Assembly: GCA_024704765.1 (NCBI GenBank)
Contig: JAKMXF010000044.1
Coordinates: 792,057 to 856,056, forward strand
Length of the DNA: 64,000 bases
From: Oopsacas minuta
Taxonomy: Eukaryota > Porifera > Hexactinellida > Lyssacinosida > Leucopsacidae
Direction of reading: 5' to 3'
Below, piece after piece: positions 53,184 through 64,000 of the stretch. Each line of letters begins with the position of its first letter. The first letter of the stretch is position 1. A program made the translations under genes and the position numbers. The notes under the pieces are model-generated. The model saw nothing but the letters and a program-made list of their open reading frames with translations, did no database searches and was not told where the DNA came from.

Positions 53184-54369
53184 CAACTATTGCATTTACT
53201 TTTTCCCTTATAGTTATGTATTGTGACAAACCTTTATATCCTGTTATATTTATTTGATTACTAATGTGATAAATAGCTTTTCTACAGAACTTGTACATAT
53301 GTATATTGTGTTTATGCTCTTTATAATATTAATTTTGCTTCTTATCTTTATCTAGTTTTTGGTGGAGCCAGTGGCGTAGCCAGACCCCTTCGTCAGCCAT
53401 AAGCTTCTGGCTGAGCCGCGAAATGTTATAATCAGTAATTTTTCAACATTTCATAAAGCATAACTACAATAACCTCAGCAGAAAAGTACCCAAATACATA
53501 TTAATTATTTAATAGTTTGAAAGAGGGAAACTAAAAACAGTTCCCTCCGATTTTCTATTATAATGACCTCTGTATAGCGGCACCTGCTCAACGCGGCCAG
53601 CAGCCACCATTTTTGGTCAAATGAAAATATCCTTTAATTAACTAGAGATATTTGAGTCAGTATGTCTTGCCACTTCCTCCAATGACTCTTTTTTTCAATG
53701 ATATTTGATTAATTATTATAGGGTTTGTCTAACGGGCGATTTGCGTTGGGAACGATGGACACAATTAGTATAAAAATACGTAAGACCACTGTTAGTTGGA
53801 AACATGTTTCAGCTCCATCGCTCGATCTGATTTGCTACTGCACTAATATTGTAATTATTTCACCATTTACTCAATGTATTTAAACTACAAGGTGTATAAA
53901 CTGGCTAGAGTACAATAGAAGTATCTTTTTCATAGCCTAGCCTATTCCCATATCAAATTTGACTAGTAATTATAATATTGTTTATGAATGAAGTCAATGA
54001 ATCAATTTTCCAGCTGATACCTCACAAATATTGAGATAATGGTAATGAACTGCTTACCCGCATGTATGCATGTTCAGGTGGATCTAAAGAGGAGCTGAAA
54101 CAAGTTTCTCAAAAACCCCAAAGTCACCTTTGCCACTAATACTAACAAAAGTGTTCATCGTTCGGAATGATCATCGCCCGTTAGACAAACTCAATTAATT
54201 AAGAAAATTTGCACTAAGGTTGTTTGTTGAATAGAAACATTTGTACCCAAAGATTTAAAGTCATCATAGCAAGAAATTAGTGTTTATCTCCAAATTTAGC
54301 ACTAAATTAATTTTTCAAGAAAATTTATAGTAAAATTCCCCCACTACTTATTGAGGTAATTTCAATGGT
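53184..54369. other. intergenic with MITE relic
   Basis: No gene seen. 53527-53620 (CTCCGATTTTCTATTATAATG ... CACCATTTTTGGTC) is a relic of the 301-bp MITE at 38406-38706. A piece near 53371-53410 (AGTGGCGTAGCCAGACCCC) resembles other repeat ends in the window. Confidence 0.5.
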
Positions 54370-54404
54370 GTGAGGCATACTTTATCTCTTAAGTATGCCC
54401 CACT

Positions 54405-54478
54405 CTCCGCTTAAAGAGGTTCCCCATTTATATCATATATTTTTAGAAACCCCACTTATAGAGGTTGCACTGTATTTG
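54405..54478. repeat. repeat relic overlapping the 5' end of the sphingosine-phosphate-lyase ORF
   Basis: CTTAAAGAGGTTCCCC and CCCCACTTATAGAGGTTGCA followed by CTGTA match the small repeat at 30920-30972. It lies inside the N-terminal extension of the long ORF, so the extension is probably not coding. Confidence 0.55.
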
Positions 54479-54517
54479 TTATTAAAAGAGGTTGATAAGA
54501 TTGTTATTTCTTGTAGT

Positions 54518-56248
54518 ATGCACAAATTATTACTCATATTATCACTGTTGGCTCTCTCTGTTGGTATTTTCCCTGAACGATGGATGAATATTTTACACAC
54601 TTGTACTTCTTATCTTGTGAAGAATCAATTTGTCTCTGATGAGCGTGTTACAAATATTCAATCTCATCTCTTTCTTCCTGATTACTTTTCCTCTCCTCTC
54701 CCTGTTTGGAGAGTTGCCCTCATTTCTAGCATCCTAACATTCCTTATTTACCGTGTTCACATCTTTGTTGTTGATCATCGGCTTCCATGTCATCAAAGAG
54801 CATTACAGTATATATTTGATACTGTCAGAAGGTTTCCTATAATAAAGACGATGATAGCAAAAGAGATAAGCAAGGTAACCGTTATGCTAAATGACTCATT
54901 CAAGCCAATGGAAAATTCTCCTCCAAGTAAGAGGGTACTTCCTATAAAGGGACTAACACGAGAAGAACTCAATAAGGAGTGTAAGCTACACGCTAACATG
55001 GGAGAATGGAGATGGAAGGAGGGCCGTGTATCTGGTGCTGTCTACGTACATGATGAAGAGCATAGAGTTATGATGGAAGATGTGTACGGTCTGTTCTATG
55101 AATCTAATCCTCTACACCCTGACGTGTTCCCAGGTGTACGTAAAATGGAGGCGGAGATAGTATCCATGTGTCTACACTTATTCCATGGGCAGAATGGAGG
55201 TTGTGGAGCCACGACCTCGGGAGGGACTGAGAGCATCCTCATGGCTATGAAGGCTTACCGAGAGATAGGGTACTCTAGGGGCATCAAGTATCCAGAGATT
55301 GTACTCACTCACTCTTCACACTCTGCTTTCATAAAAGCCTGCTCCTACTTTGGGATGAGACCTGTACGTTTGAGCGTGGACAAGGATTACAAAAGTGATG
55401 TTAGTAGTTATAGAAAGGCTATTACAGAGAATACTGTAGTGCTTATAGCCTCAGCTCCTGGATTCCCTCATGGTGTAATAGACCCCGTTGAAGAGATCGC
55501 TAAATTAGGTCTCAAGTACAATGTGGGTGTACATGTGGATTGCTGTCTAGGAGGTCTCTTAGTTCCTTTCGTAGAGGAAACTGGTCGCTCTATTCCCGTG
55601 GTGGACTTCAGAGTAGACGGAGTTACCTCTATTTCGTGTGACACACACAAATACGGATATGGTCCTAAAGGTTGTTCTGTGATTATGTATAGATCTCAAC
55701 AACTGAGAAATATGCAGTATTTTGTGGATACAGATTGGGCAGGAGGCATATACGCGTCTCCTTGTATCGCTGGTAGCAGGAGTGGACTTACTCTAGCTGG
55801 TACCTGGGCTACTCTTGTGCATATTGGTAGGGAAGGTTATGTAGAGAAGACCAAAGCTATCATTGAGATAAGAGAGAATATTGAAAAATGCGTTAGAAAT
55901 ATTCCTGACTTATTCGTATTCGGAACTCCTCAGTTGTCAGTACTAGCTATAGGCAGTAAAACAATAGATATTTACTGTGTTTCTGATTGCTTGTCTAAGA
56001 AGGGCTGGCACCTGAACAACCTACAGTTTCCTGCAGGGTTTCATATCTGCTTCACTTCTATTCACATTGGCAGAGATATCCCAAAACAGTTTGTATCAGA
56101 CCTGATACAAAGTATTGAAGAAGTAAAGACTAGTCATATAAAACCGTCAGGGATAGCGGGTATATACGGGATGGCTGTTAATATCCCAGACCGGAAGTTG
56201 GTAAGAGAGATATCACATCTTTATATAGATACGTTCTTCAAAACTTAA
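54518..56248 (+). CDS. SGPL1: sphingosine-1-phosphate lyase
   Basis: The open frame runs from 54395, but the ATG at 54518 (MHKLLLILSLLALS) is preferred because the earlier part is repeat-derived; this gives 576 residues, close to the family length (568 in human). The enzyme is a PLP-dependent ER lyase that cleaves sphingosine-1-phosphate to hexadecenal and phosphoethanolamine, the exit step of sphingolipid breakdown. Hydrophobic N-terminal segments anchor it. Family motifs: SGAVYVHDEEHR, NPLHPDVFPGVRKMEAEIVS, GATTSGGTESILMAMKAYRE, VDCCLGG and SISCDTHKYGYGPKG, with the PLP lysine. FVDTDWAGGIYASPCIAGSR and FGTPQLSVLAIGS follow. Single exon and complete. Confidence 0.95.
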   Translation: MHKLLLILSLLALSVGIFPERWMNILHTCTSYLVKNQFVSDERVTNIQSHLFLPDYFSSPLPVWRVALISSILTFLIYRVHIFVVDHRLPCHQRALQYIFDTVRRFPIIKTMIAKEISKVTVMLNDSFKPMENSPPSKRVLPIKGLTREELNKECKLHANMGEWRWKEGRVSGAVYVHDEEHRVMMEDVYGLFYESNPLHPDVFPGVRKMEAEIVSMCLHLFHGQNGGCGATTSGGTESILMAMKAYREIGYSRGIKYPEIVLTHSSHSAFIKACSYFGMRPVRLSVDKDYKSDVSSYRKAITENTVVLIASAPGFPHGVIDPVEEIAKLGLKYNVGVHVDCCLGGLLVPFVEETGRSIPVVDFRVDGVTSISCDTHKYGYGPKGCSVIMYRSQQLRNMQYFVDTDWAGGIYASPCIAGSRSGLTLAGTWATLVHIGREGYVEKTKAIIEIRENIEKCVRNIPDLFVFGTPQLSVLAIGSKTIDIYCVSDCLSKKGWHLNNLQFPAGFHICFTSIHIGRDIPKQFVSDLIQSIEEVKTSHIKPSGIAGIYGMAVNIPDRKLVREISHLYIDTFFKT

Positions 56249-56670
56249 TCAATTTGAGGAAGTTTGTCATTTTGGGAATTAATTTTTTTATTGTTATTAG
56301 TTCGAGTTCTTTCTAAGATATTTGATCATTTTATGAAATATCGTCTTTTTCTGAAAATTGTTACGTGCATGTCCTGGGGCGGTCTCAGGATTTTGCACAC
56401 TCGGGGCAAGGCCGGGCCAAGATTTCAAACCCGGGCAAAATCTTATTATATAATGGGCGGTGGTGGTCTGAAGATCTGGCAGAACCGGAGCCAGTATTTC
56501 AAATCCAGGGCAAATTCCCCGTTCGCTCCTGGGACCGCCACTGGGTACTTCGATAATATTATAAACTGGCTGAAATGTAGCGCTCTTCTTAACGTACTGC
56601 AAATTTGATACACTTACGACAATTTCTAAAACAATTACCAAATTATTTCAATGTTAGAGTTTATATAATA
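56249..56670. other. intergenic with a palindromic element
   Basis: No gene. It contains the inverted-repeat element at 56374-56543; ORFs here in both directions arise from that element. Confidence 0.5.
56374..56543. mobile_element. 170-bp MITE-like palindrome
   Basis: The left end CTGGGGCGGTCTCAGGA and the reverse complement of the right end, CAGTGGCGGTCCCAGGA, are alike. The interior has repeated ATTTCAAA and GGGCAAA words in two halves. Flanking 8-mers (TGCATGTC, GGTACTTC) agree only partly, so the target duplication is uncertain. Confidence 0.5.
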
Positions 56671-57149
56671 CTACCGCGCTTCGCTTGCTCGCCCTCCGCT
56701 GCTTGCGAACACTGTGTTCATAAGCAATTAGAATCAGCGTACCCAATTACCCCTGTATAACGGTTGAAAGCCAGTTTCTAGGATTAATTAGAAATTGTTT
56801 ACTTTATACACTTATAAAACAACAAATATTCACAATTCGTAGTTGAATATATCATATTCAGATTCAGCGTACTTGATTACTCCTATATGTCTGTTGAGAG
56901 CAAGTCTCTAAGTATATTTCGAGATTTCAACTATTTGTTTACTTTATATTCATAAAAACAACAACTAAATTTACATATGATTAATTCGAAGTGTGAAAAT
57001 CGGAATCAGCATACTCGATTACCCCAATGTAATTGTTTACTTTTCCTATAACGTCAACAGAAGAATATCTTATTTCTTGTATTATATCGCAGATTATCTT
57101 CCCCTATTCTTATAATACACACACAATAATTGAGTTTTAATAATATAGA
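56671..57149 (-). mobile_element. Helitron-like element, copy C, ending 30 bp before PRPF38B
   Basis: On the minus strand it begins TCTATATTATTAAAACTCAA after an A and ends GCGAAGCGCGGTAG before a T (one change from CTAG). It shares the GTGTGTGTATTATAAG tract, AGGGGAAGATAATCT, repeated TAATCGAGTATGCTGATTC-like units and the TTCGCAAGCAGCGG tail with copies A and B. Its 5' end lies next to the splicing-factor start codon. Confidence 0.65.
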
Positions 57150-57178
57150 TTACTAATTAGCACATACATATCAATGAA

Positions 57179-59693
57179 ATGGCAACTGGATCAGAACCCT
57201 CAAGGAAGAATAACACCCTCCACATGTGGGGAAATGAACGTACTATGAATATAAACCATCTTATTCTCACAAATATTGTCACCTCAAATTACTTCAAAAA
57301 TGATTTACAAAGGTTAAAGACTTTTCACGAAATTGTTGATGAGATTTACAATCAGGTAACATTCCATATAGTATATCTACTCAGTGTAGTAGTGAATACA
57401 GCTTTCAGCATATGAAGTGAATCTCCTGAGTGCTGATCCGCCTCATTTCATTACAATGCAAAACAATTCTCCCCATTTCTTGGGCATAGTAAAGGTCATT
57501 CGTACTGATACTAGTGTTGGAACAGGGAACACCCTCCTGACTAAAAGACATATACTAAATTCATCTCAATAGCATCACTTAACCATGAATTATACATAGT
57601 AAATATCAAAGTTAATATATGTAAAGTAGACTCACTTAATAGGGTCACCGGTTAATCCAATCTTTGTATACAAACAATACTGATTACTAAACCATGCAGA
57701 TTGGATTAATAGCTCCGATTAATATGGTCAAAATATTACCTACCGTGGGGTCTACTGTACTTAGTACTTAACATTTAGAAATTTTCACATCCTCGTAACC
57801 TCCCCTGACGTTGGAGAGTTACGACCCCCCTATATAATCAGTTCTTCACTAATATGGATATTAACGATTTGTTAACAGGTCAGTCACTTAGAGCCGTGGG
57901 AGAAAGGTAGCAGGAAACTAGCTGGACAGACTGGGATGTGTGGTGGAGTGAGTTTTTTGATATTTATTCTGAAATACAATTATTTTCATCTGTCAAGATA
58001 TTATATTTAGAAAATAGAGACTTGAAACATGCGAAGTAATTCATATATTTATCCCAACCTTTTAAACTCTGGTTATAATAAACATTAAGAATTGTTTAGT
58101 GTAGAATAAATATAGCCATTTAATGACGATATTATTAGAAATATGTGAAGTGTTACATCTAACGTCTTATCGAGCTCTCCTTTAATCTGTACAGGTACGC
58201 GGTGTAGGAGCTGGAGGGATAGTATCATCTGCTTTTACTCTCCTATACAAGCTATTCACTCTGAAATTGACAAGAAAACAACTGAATAATCTTCTCAATC
58301 ATCCGGACTCTCCTTTCATACGAGGACTGGGATTTATGTATATAAGGTTGTTCCTCTATCCTATTGCTATTATTTGCATTTTAGACATCATATTATTCTA
58401 TTTATTTTATTCTATTTCCTAGATACTGCCAGGAACCATCAGACCTGTGGGGGTGGTTTAAAGACTATCTGGACGATGAAGAGGTCTGTAGAGTGAGATC
58501 TTTCAGTCAAATGTAATCTTAAACTAGCTAGTAGTACTGCTGAGTACAGCTAGTCTGTAGGATAATAATGTTATTTGTGTGACGTAATTATTAATTGTAT
58601 AATAGGAGATCGATGTTAAGGCAGGAGGAGGAAGACTGATTACTATCGGTGAGTTGTGTCAGATGATGCTTTCTAAACTAGACTGGTTTGGTACTCTCTT
58701 TCCTAGGATACCAATTCCTATTCAGGTATGTACAGCTTTTATTAGGAACCCTGATTTAAATACTCAAATTTATGACTCGAATTCTTTAAAATATTCGTTA
58801 TTTGCTTCCCTTGTTTCAAATTTACCACACAGAATATCGTTCTCAAATATTCCACACAGAATATCGTTCTCAAATATTCCACACAGAATATCGTTCTCAA
58901 ATATTCCACACCCGTTGTTTTGATGAACACACTGAGAATTCATTATTTTGATATTTAATATTGTTTATATATTTTCAAAACTGAGCTCTATTGGAGCTGA
59001 CCTTACTTCTCTGTATTATTAAATTATATTATAGAAAGATATCGAGAATAAACTGAGGGAATATAACTCCAATCAGTCATGCATAAGGGAGAGAGGAAAT
59101 GATATAGATTGGGGAGAAGCCGGCAGATTAAGTAAACTTAGAGCTGAAAGGTAGGGGATTTGGTAAGTTGGTGTATAATTTGATAATATCCATAGTTCAT
59201 GTGTGAGCCTACCACTTTAATATCATACAAATTTCTGACTAGTTCTATTATTCTTGGTATAATTATATTTATTTTAAGGATATCTTCTGATGAAGAAGAG
59301 AGGAAAGAAGGATCAAGAGAGAGAGATACTCAAAAGTACTCCTCCCGTTCTAGATCACACTCCCCCGACTACTCACGTCTCCACCCTAGATCTCGTTCCC
59401 CTAGAGACCGGAGTTTTAAACAATCAAAAGATAGATATCACAAGAGACGTCGATCATCTCCAGAGGAATCTAGCTCACGACGCTACGCTCATAAATCTCA
59501 TAAACATGCTAGATCACGGAGACACCGTTCTTCCAGCTCTCCCAGACACATTAGTGAGGATAGATATAGGTCCCGATACTACGATCGTAGACACAGACAG
59601 GATAGACAACACTCTGATTCTCCAGAGAGATATCGTCATACTAGTAAGAAGGAGAGCACTAAAAAGAGATCAAAGTTAGTCCTTTACCCATAG
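57179..59693 (+). CDS. PRPF38B: pre-mRNA splicing factor 38B, seven exons
   Basis: Exons 57179-57355, 57879-57947, 58195-58346, 58423-58483, 58606-58725, 59035-59150 and 59279-59693 join in frame through GT-AG introns to 369 residues. PRP38-family proteins act in spliceosome activation. The PRP38 domain (residues ~10-185) closely follows human PRPF38B: LHMWGNERTMNINHLILTNI, VSHLEPWEKGSRKLAGQTGM then CGGVRGVGAGGIVSSAF, RKQLNNLLNHPDSPFIRGLG then FMYIRYCQEPSDLWGWF, and LDWFGTLFPRIPIPIQ. The C-terminus is an Arg-Ser domain (SRSRSHSPDYSRLHPRSRSP) like the human protein but much shorter. Intron 5 holds a 27-bp tandem array. The start ATG has an out-of-frame ATG five bases upstream. Confidence 0.93.
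58825..58905. repeat. 27-bp tandem repeat, three copies, in intron 5 of PRPF38B
   Basis: Three identical adjacent copies of a unit starting CCACACAGAATATCGTTCTC, ending CAAATATT, followed by a partial fourth. Confidence 0.9.
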
Positions 59694-60293
59694 AGCTTAA
59701 ATTTCCATATGTTTTGTTTATTGTAATATTCTCAATTAGATATTCTGGAGATGATTCCCCAATGTAGGTACACTCTTCAACTCTCATATTTGAAATCAGA
59801 GACTATTCACCCTCATTCGGGACATTAGAAATACCTTAATGCACTATTATAGAGATAGATAAGATTATTATCGAATATAATATTGTTTCTTCAGTCTGGA
59901 TACTAATTCTTAATTTGAGTTTAATCAATCTTACTTGTAGGACGTAATTAGACTCTGAGGTTATTATAGGGTAAGATTGCAAGAAATTCCAGCGTCAAGT
60001 CTAGAATATTTCACACTTAATATATTTACTTGTAAATTCTTTTTATGCTACGTAGTCGAATACTCAGTTTTGAGAAAAGTTCGTACTAACCGAGTTCTAG
60101 TGTATTCTGAGTATTCTCCCATCTTTGCAAAGTTAATCTCGTTACAGTCAACTTTGATCAATCGTAGAACCAGTTAACTTTCTATCCAATTTTGTATCAT
60201 GAGTCATGACCACATCCAGATCGAATTGTTTATTAAAGTTTGATCACGTTTGGTCATATTACCGGCCACAAGCTGAGAAGTCCTGATATAGTA
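59694..60293. other. intergenic, no gene seen
   Basis: A 600-bp stretch after the splicing-factor gene. The 66-codon ORF at 59977-60177 has no domain. Confidence 0.5.
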
Positions 60294-60295
60294 TA

Positions 60296-61638
60296 CAGGG
60301 TGTTAAACAATTGATGTCGTAATATAGAATGGACAAATAAACATATTCTTGCAGTGTAGTAATGTGCTCCCTACTTTCCTATATAACCGCCATTGTTAGC
60401 AATACATAATTTTATCCTATTGGCATTGAAGCTATAAGATTGGCCAAAACATCCTCCGTCACCCGAGACCATCCCAGTTTGAGATTATTTTTAAACTTTC
60501 TCCATTTGTTGCGAGGGGTATTGAATCCAGTTGACTTTGGAGTAATGCCCACAGATTTTCTATAGGATTCAAGTCCGGTGAATTCGCAGTCCATACTTCT
60601 TTAGGCCAATAACCTTTAAGGTTCTTCAAACACCACTCTTGAGTTCTTTTAGAGGTATGAGCCGGCGCCCATCTTGTTGGAAAATGGCCTTGGATATGTT
60701 TTTCATCATTTTTCGTGTATAAATGGGTCCATTTTTTCTTTTTCTTTTAGGTGTAGGTACCAAAGCTTTCTTCAAAATTTCCTCTACATAATATTCTGTA
60801 TTTACGATCTTACCGCGTGGAATAAAGTGCAATTCTGGTAAGGCTGAGCAGGACATCATATCCCACACATTTACTTTCAGAGGGTACTTCACAGTCTCTA
60901 CCGGAGGTATGTTATCTCGTTTCCGAGCCCACACTCGGTGATTTTGCCGATTCGGAGTATGATAAAGTTGAAATGGTGATTCATCTGAAAATAGTATCCG
61001 TCTCCATTCTTCCACACTCCAGTTCTTCTTCTCTTTGCAGAATTTTACATGGGCTTTTTCAGAGAATCGTTAACTTTGGCTGTTTTTGTGGTTTATAAGG
61101 AGTAGCATTCAAACTTTTCAAATAATTCAATACAGTAACGTGAGAAACTGCTACTATGCCTCTCCTTCTCAAATTCTTGGTCAATATCCTCAGTTGATTT
61201 GTGAGGTTTGGATAGCGATTTAGCAATTATGATTTTCGCTGCTTTGGACAGGGAATTTTTTCGACCACGTCCAGGCTTGTTTCTCAACGATTTACTACCT
61301 CTAGAAAGTGCCCACCAACGCTGTATTGTTCATAAATTCATCTTCAGAGCATGAGAAACCTTCGTTTGAGACATGCCTGCTATAATCATACCGATAGCAC
61401 GATTGCGGACATCAATAGTGTATTCGGTAACCATGGAAACACTAAAGAATGTTAGGAATTTTTATTTTCCGGTAAAGAAGAATATCAGTTAATATCAACT
61501 AGAGTACTAATTATAAATTCATGAAGCATATACAAAATGAATATTAAGTCAGATTATTATGATTAAATCGTCTAAAATTGGGTGCTTAATTAAAGCTATA
61601 AAATATATAAATTACGTCATCAATTGCTTATCACCCTG
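60296..61638 (-). mobile_element. degenerate Tc1-type transposon
   Basis: A 1,343-bp element with imperfect inverted ends starting CAGGGTGTTAAACAATTGAT (left) and CAGGGTGATAAGCAATTGAT (reverse complement of the right). TA is found at both borders (60294-60295, 61639-61640). It is clearly related to the intact element at 31145-32490 but diverged. Confidence 0.92.
60371..61434 (-). pseudogene. broken Tc1-type transposase
   Basis: From the ATG at 61434 the frame gives an HTH start (MVTEYTIDVRNRAIGMIIAG), soon hit by an in-frame stop (after HALKMNL), then SLRNKPGRGRKNSLSKAAK, then a frameshift and the catalytic part (EWRRILFSDESPFQLYHTPN; AIFQQDG). A further frameshift follows directly after the second Asp, and the end (NSPDLNPIENLW-like, then NNGGYIGK) is in another frame. 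Several inactivating changes make it non-functional. Confidence 0.9.
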
Positions 61639-61640
61639 TA

Positions 61641-64000
61641 CGTACTTTTGATGATCAAAATATCGTAAATTTATACAATTTGTTAAATACTACTTAGTTC
61701 ATTTCAGTTCAATATTATCATAAATCAACATACCCACACTTTCATGGTACTTAATTTATGTCCGTGTTTGTTGTTGCATGGCTGTATATGTCCTAAAATG
61801 CGTCACATAGATATTCATTCATAGAAAGTTGTACCAAGTAGTATTTTCAAGATGTACGTACAATCATATACTATTCTTCCATGTTGAAATTGTCTCGCAT
61901 ATACTAGATATATTTCTCTGATACTATAATTATTCTTAACGAATAACTTTCATTTCCTAATACTTGTATTTCCCACTACTCAGTGAATATTTTCAGTTTC
62001 AAGGATTAAATCCTACATCATGTAAACCACGCATTGTTTGTTTGTTCGTTCGTTTGATTTTAAATCGAATTATATTTTGATTGAACCCAAAAAATTTTTG
62101 GAGTACTATATTTTGTTAACTCCCGTTATATCGAAGCTCAAGGGACTGCGATGATTACTTCGATATAACCGATAAATTTATGTTTCTTTGAAGGTTTGGT
62201 ATCATATTTGTATTATTTCATACTTCTATATAACAGGAGTTGACTGTAGTTGTATTAATTTAAAGTTGTTTCTCGAGAAAGTACTTAATTGCAATTTCAA
62301 TTAATTCTATACAGCAGTGGAGTTCGTTTATTAGCACTTTGCATGAATTTTCTTTACTAATTTTTTGCTATTATGCGAACTATTTGCCATACAAAAATGC
62401 ACTCTATGTCCATAACAAATAGCTAAAATTTGATATTATACTACACATATCACATATTTTGAATCCGAATTGACACTCTTAAATTAGTTATATTAAATAC
62501 ATGAGCTCAGTTAATCCTCTCTAAGATATTGAAATATACTTAAACATAGTTAGTAAAGATATGAAGCGCGAAGCTCCAAATATAGATAGTAACAAAGGTC
62601 GCGAATTGATTTGTAATATAGTTTCCATCGTAAACGATCGATCAATAAGGGTTCTTTGACTTCTTTTAAAATTCCCATTGTTAGTAACATAAATGTAGCA
62701 TACAGTGGAATCTGCATAATTGTATTATCCGACACAATTTTATGTCCACACGGGTGTCGGATTATGATTACGTTCCACTTTATGATAAATTGCTGTACAG
62801 TTGACATTTCATTACCTCCAAGACTAACCCTAAAATCTTATCAATATAACGGGCATTTTAGATAACGGATGTCAGCTGTAATTTCTACTTTCCCACTTCG
62901 TCACGACTACAAATTTCATAACAAATTTGCTGATAACTGCGTTTAATTGGTGACTCTTTTCTGGTGAATATTCATTTTGTTGATGTCTTAGTTTAATAGT
63001 TGAAGCTAGGTTACATCCATAAAATTACTATCGAATAATTACTATTTAGTTCAGTACGTATTTACAGTTAAATATGCATCTTCATTACTGGCTGGTCAGT
63101 GTTTTATGATTTTGTTAGACATTCTGCTAATACTGATATATTCAGATAATGTATCTGTATTATTTATCAAAATTAGCAGTACTAGAAGTATTCTTTGAAT
63201 TCGCTTACAGAACATTTCCATAATCGCTTGCAAAGGATACAATTGGATTTCATTTTTAGTATATTAGAAATGGTTATAGCTTAATTTCTTAAAGCTAGTG
63301 TAGAAATTGAATATATCGTAAGGTGTGATTTGGCGTACATCCATTTCGTACAATTGATGAACTCTTTGAAGGTCATCAACAGCATCTATGATTTTTATAC
63401 AAGGCTTATCTAGCAAACCTCCTGGTGGTATAGACTATTCAGCAGAATATTTCAAAACACTGGCTTTGATTTTCTTGGTAAATGTTCTGATGTACAACAT
63501 GTACGTCAATTAACCTTACCTGGACTATATGTTATTAATGATCATTAAAATATATTTTTAAGTAATTTCTTATGTAACACAGCATTAGTTTTACAGTTAA
63601 TATCATTACTTTCCCCTACGTAGGTTATGCTAGACTAACATAATCCTCCTGTTTATCATGATATGATCACTTCAGTTTAACAAAGGAATAAAGAAGTCTA
63701 TTATGCAACAATATATCGTAATTATTAGTATTATCGGGTTGCTGACCAGTAAACTAGGTTATAACATACTAATGACAAGATTTTGGTCGCTTTCTGGCAC
63801 TTCAACACTACGACATGCAAAATGGCTGTGTTCGTATGAACTACCAAAATATAGGTTGAAGCTTAAAGGGGGGAAAAATTTCCATATTTCCCCGATACTT
63901 CACACCATAACATTATTACTTATTTCGTGATTAATTTTCATATGAGGAGCTTAAAATAGTTGCAATAAAGTTGTGAATATCCTACAAGTGCGTGCGTAGA
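61641..64000. other. terminal intergenic region, no gene seen
   Basis: 2.36 kb of AT-rich sequence. Repeat relics: 62130-62250 has paired CCCGTTATATCGAAG and ATATAACAGGAGTTGACTGTA ends, and 62702-62810 has ACAGTGGAATCTGCATAATT with GTCGGATTATGATTACGTTC CACT, both typical of small TA- or MITE-type elements. ORFs at 62550 and 63703 show no domain. Confidence 0.5.

Noticed and set aside
56264..56641. ORFs on both strands at 56264-56641
   Set aside because: They run through a palindromic MITE-like element and mirror each other; no protein family is recognisable.
63703..63930. 75-codon ORF near the right end
   Set aside because: Hydrophobic start but no recognisable family, splice context or promoter.

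Overview
This is a eukaryotic nuclear window. It is AT-rich, and the conserved proteins carried here are those of an animal: a disintegrin (ADAM-type) surface protein, actin, GCP3, Aurora kinase, an IkB/BCL3-like ankyrin protein, ZIP13-like transporter, MMAA, ACTR10, sphingosine-1-phosphate lyase, a Maf-like bZIP and an NHL-repeat relic. Gene bodies are compact, most conserved genes have a single exon, and introns where present are short. An early-branching metazoan such as a sponge, possibly one with a compact genome like a glass sponge, fits best; that assignment is an inference and no species is claimed.

Layout. 1-3.5 kb: protease-less ADAM-like gene (+) and a divergent actin (-) with CArG-like promoter sites. 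3.7-6 kb: gene-free, with several small palindromic repeats. 6-28 kb: a block of eleven consecutive genes all on the minus strand, mostly 150-600 bp apart: TUBGCP3, Maf-type pyrophosphatase, a one-TM microprotein, LLPH-like, a 1332-aa Gly-rich protein, AMN1, SUPV3L1, an 11-exon IkB-like gene, Aurora kinase, MMAA and a ZIP13-like transporter. 28-32.5 kb: Helitron-like elements and an intact Tc1-type transposon. 33-36 kb: an RIIa-domain gene and ACTR10 (-). 36-43.9 kb: repeats and a small Maf-like bZIP gene with decayed relatives. 43.9-45.4 kb: an MFS transporter (-).

46.1-51.5 kb is the most striking structure: two apparently identical 1,854-bp inverted arms around a 1,702-bp spacer, each arm carrying the same frameshifted Maf-like pseudogene and the same pentanucleotide microsatellite. 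Its outer edge lies against an older, decayed inverted copy of parts of the MFS gene and its downstream flank. An NHL-repeat pseudogene starts exactly where that old duplication ends. 54.4-59.7 kb holds sphingosine-1-phosphate lyase and a seven-exon PRPF38B-type splicing factor (+); 60.3-61.6 kb a dead Tc1 copy; the rest appears gene-free.

Functionally the genes are mostly unrelated housekeeping functions (microtubule nucleation and mitosis, dynein-dynactin, mitochondrial RNA and cobalamin metabolism, zinc transport, sphingolipid turnover, splicing), plus probable regulatory genes (IkB-like, Maf-like). I see no single pathway linking them. The interest is in the inverted-duplication complex, the Maf-like family, the IkB-like gene with a DSGxxS motif, and the divergent actin and ADAM-like proteins.
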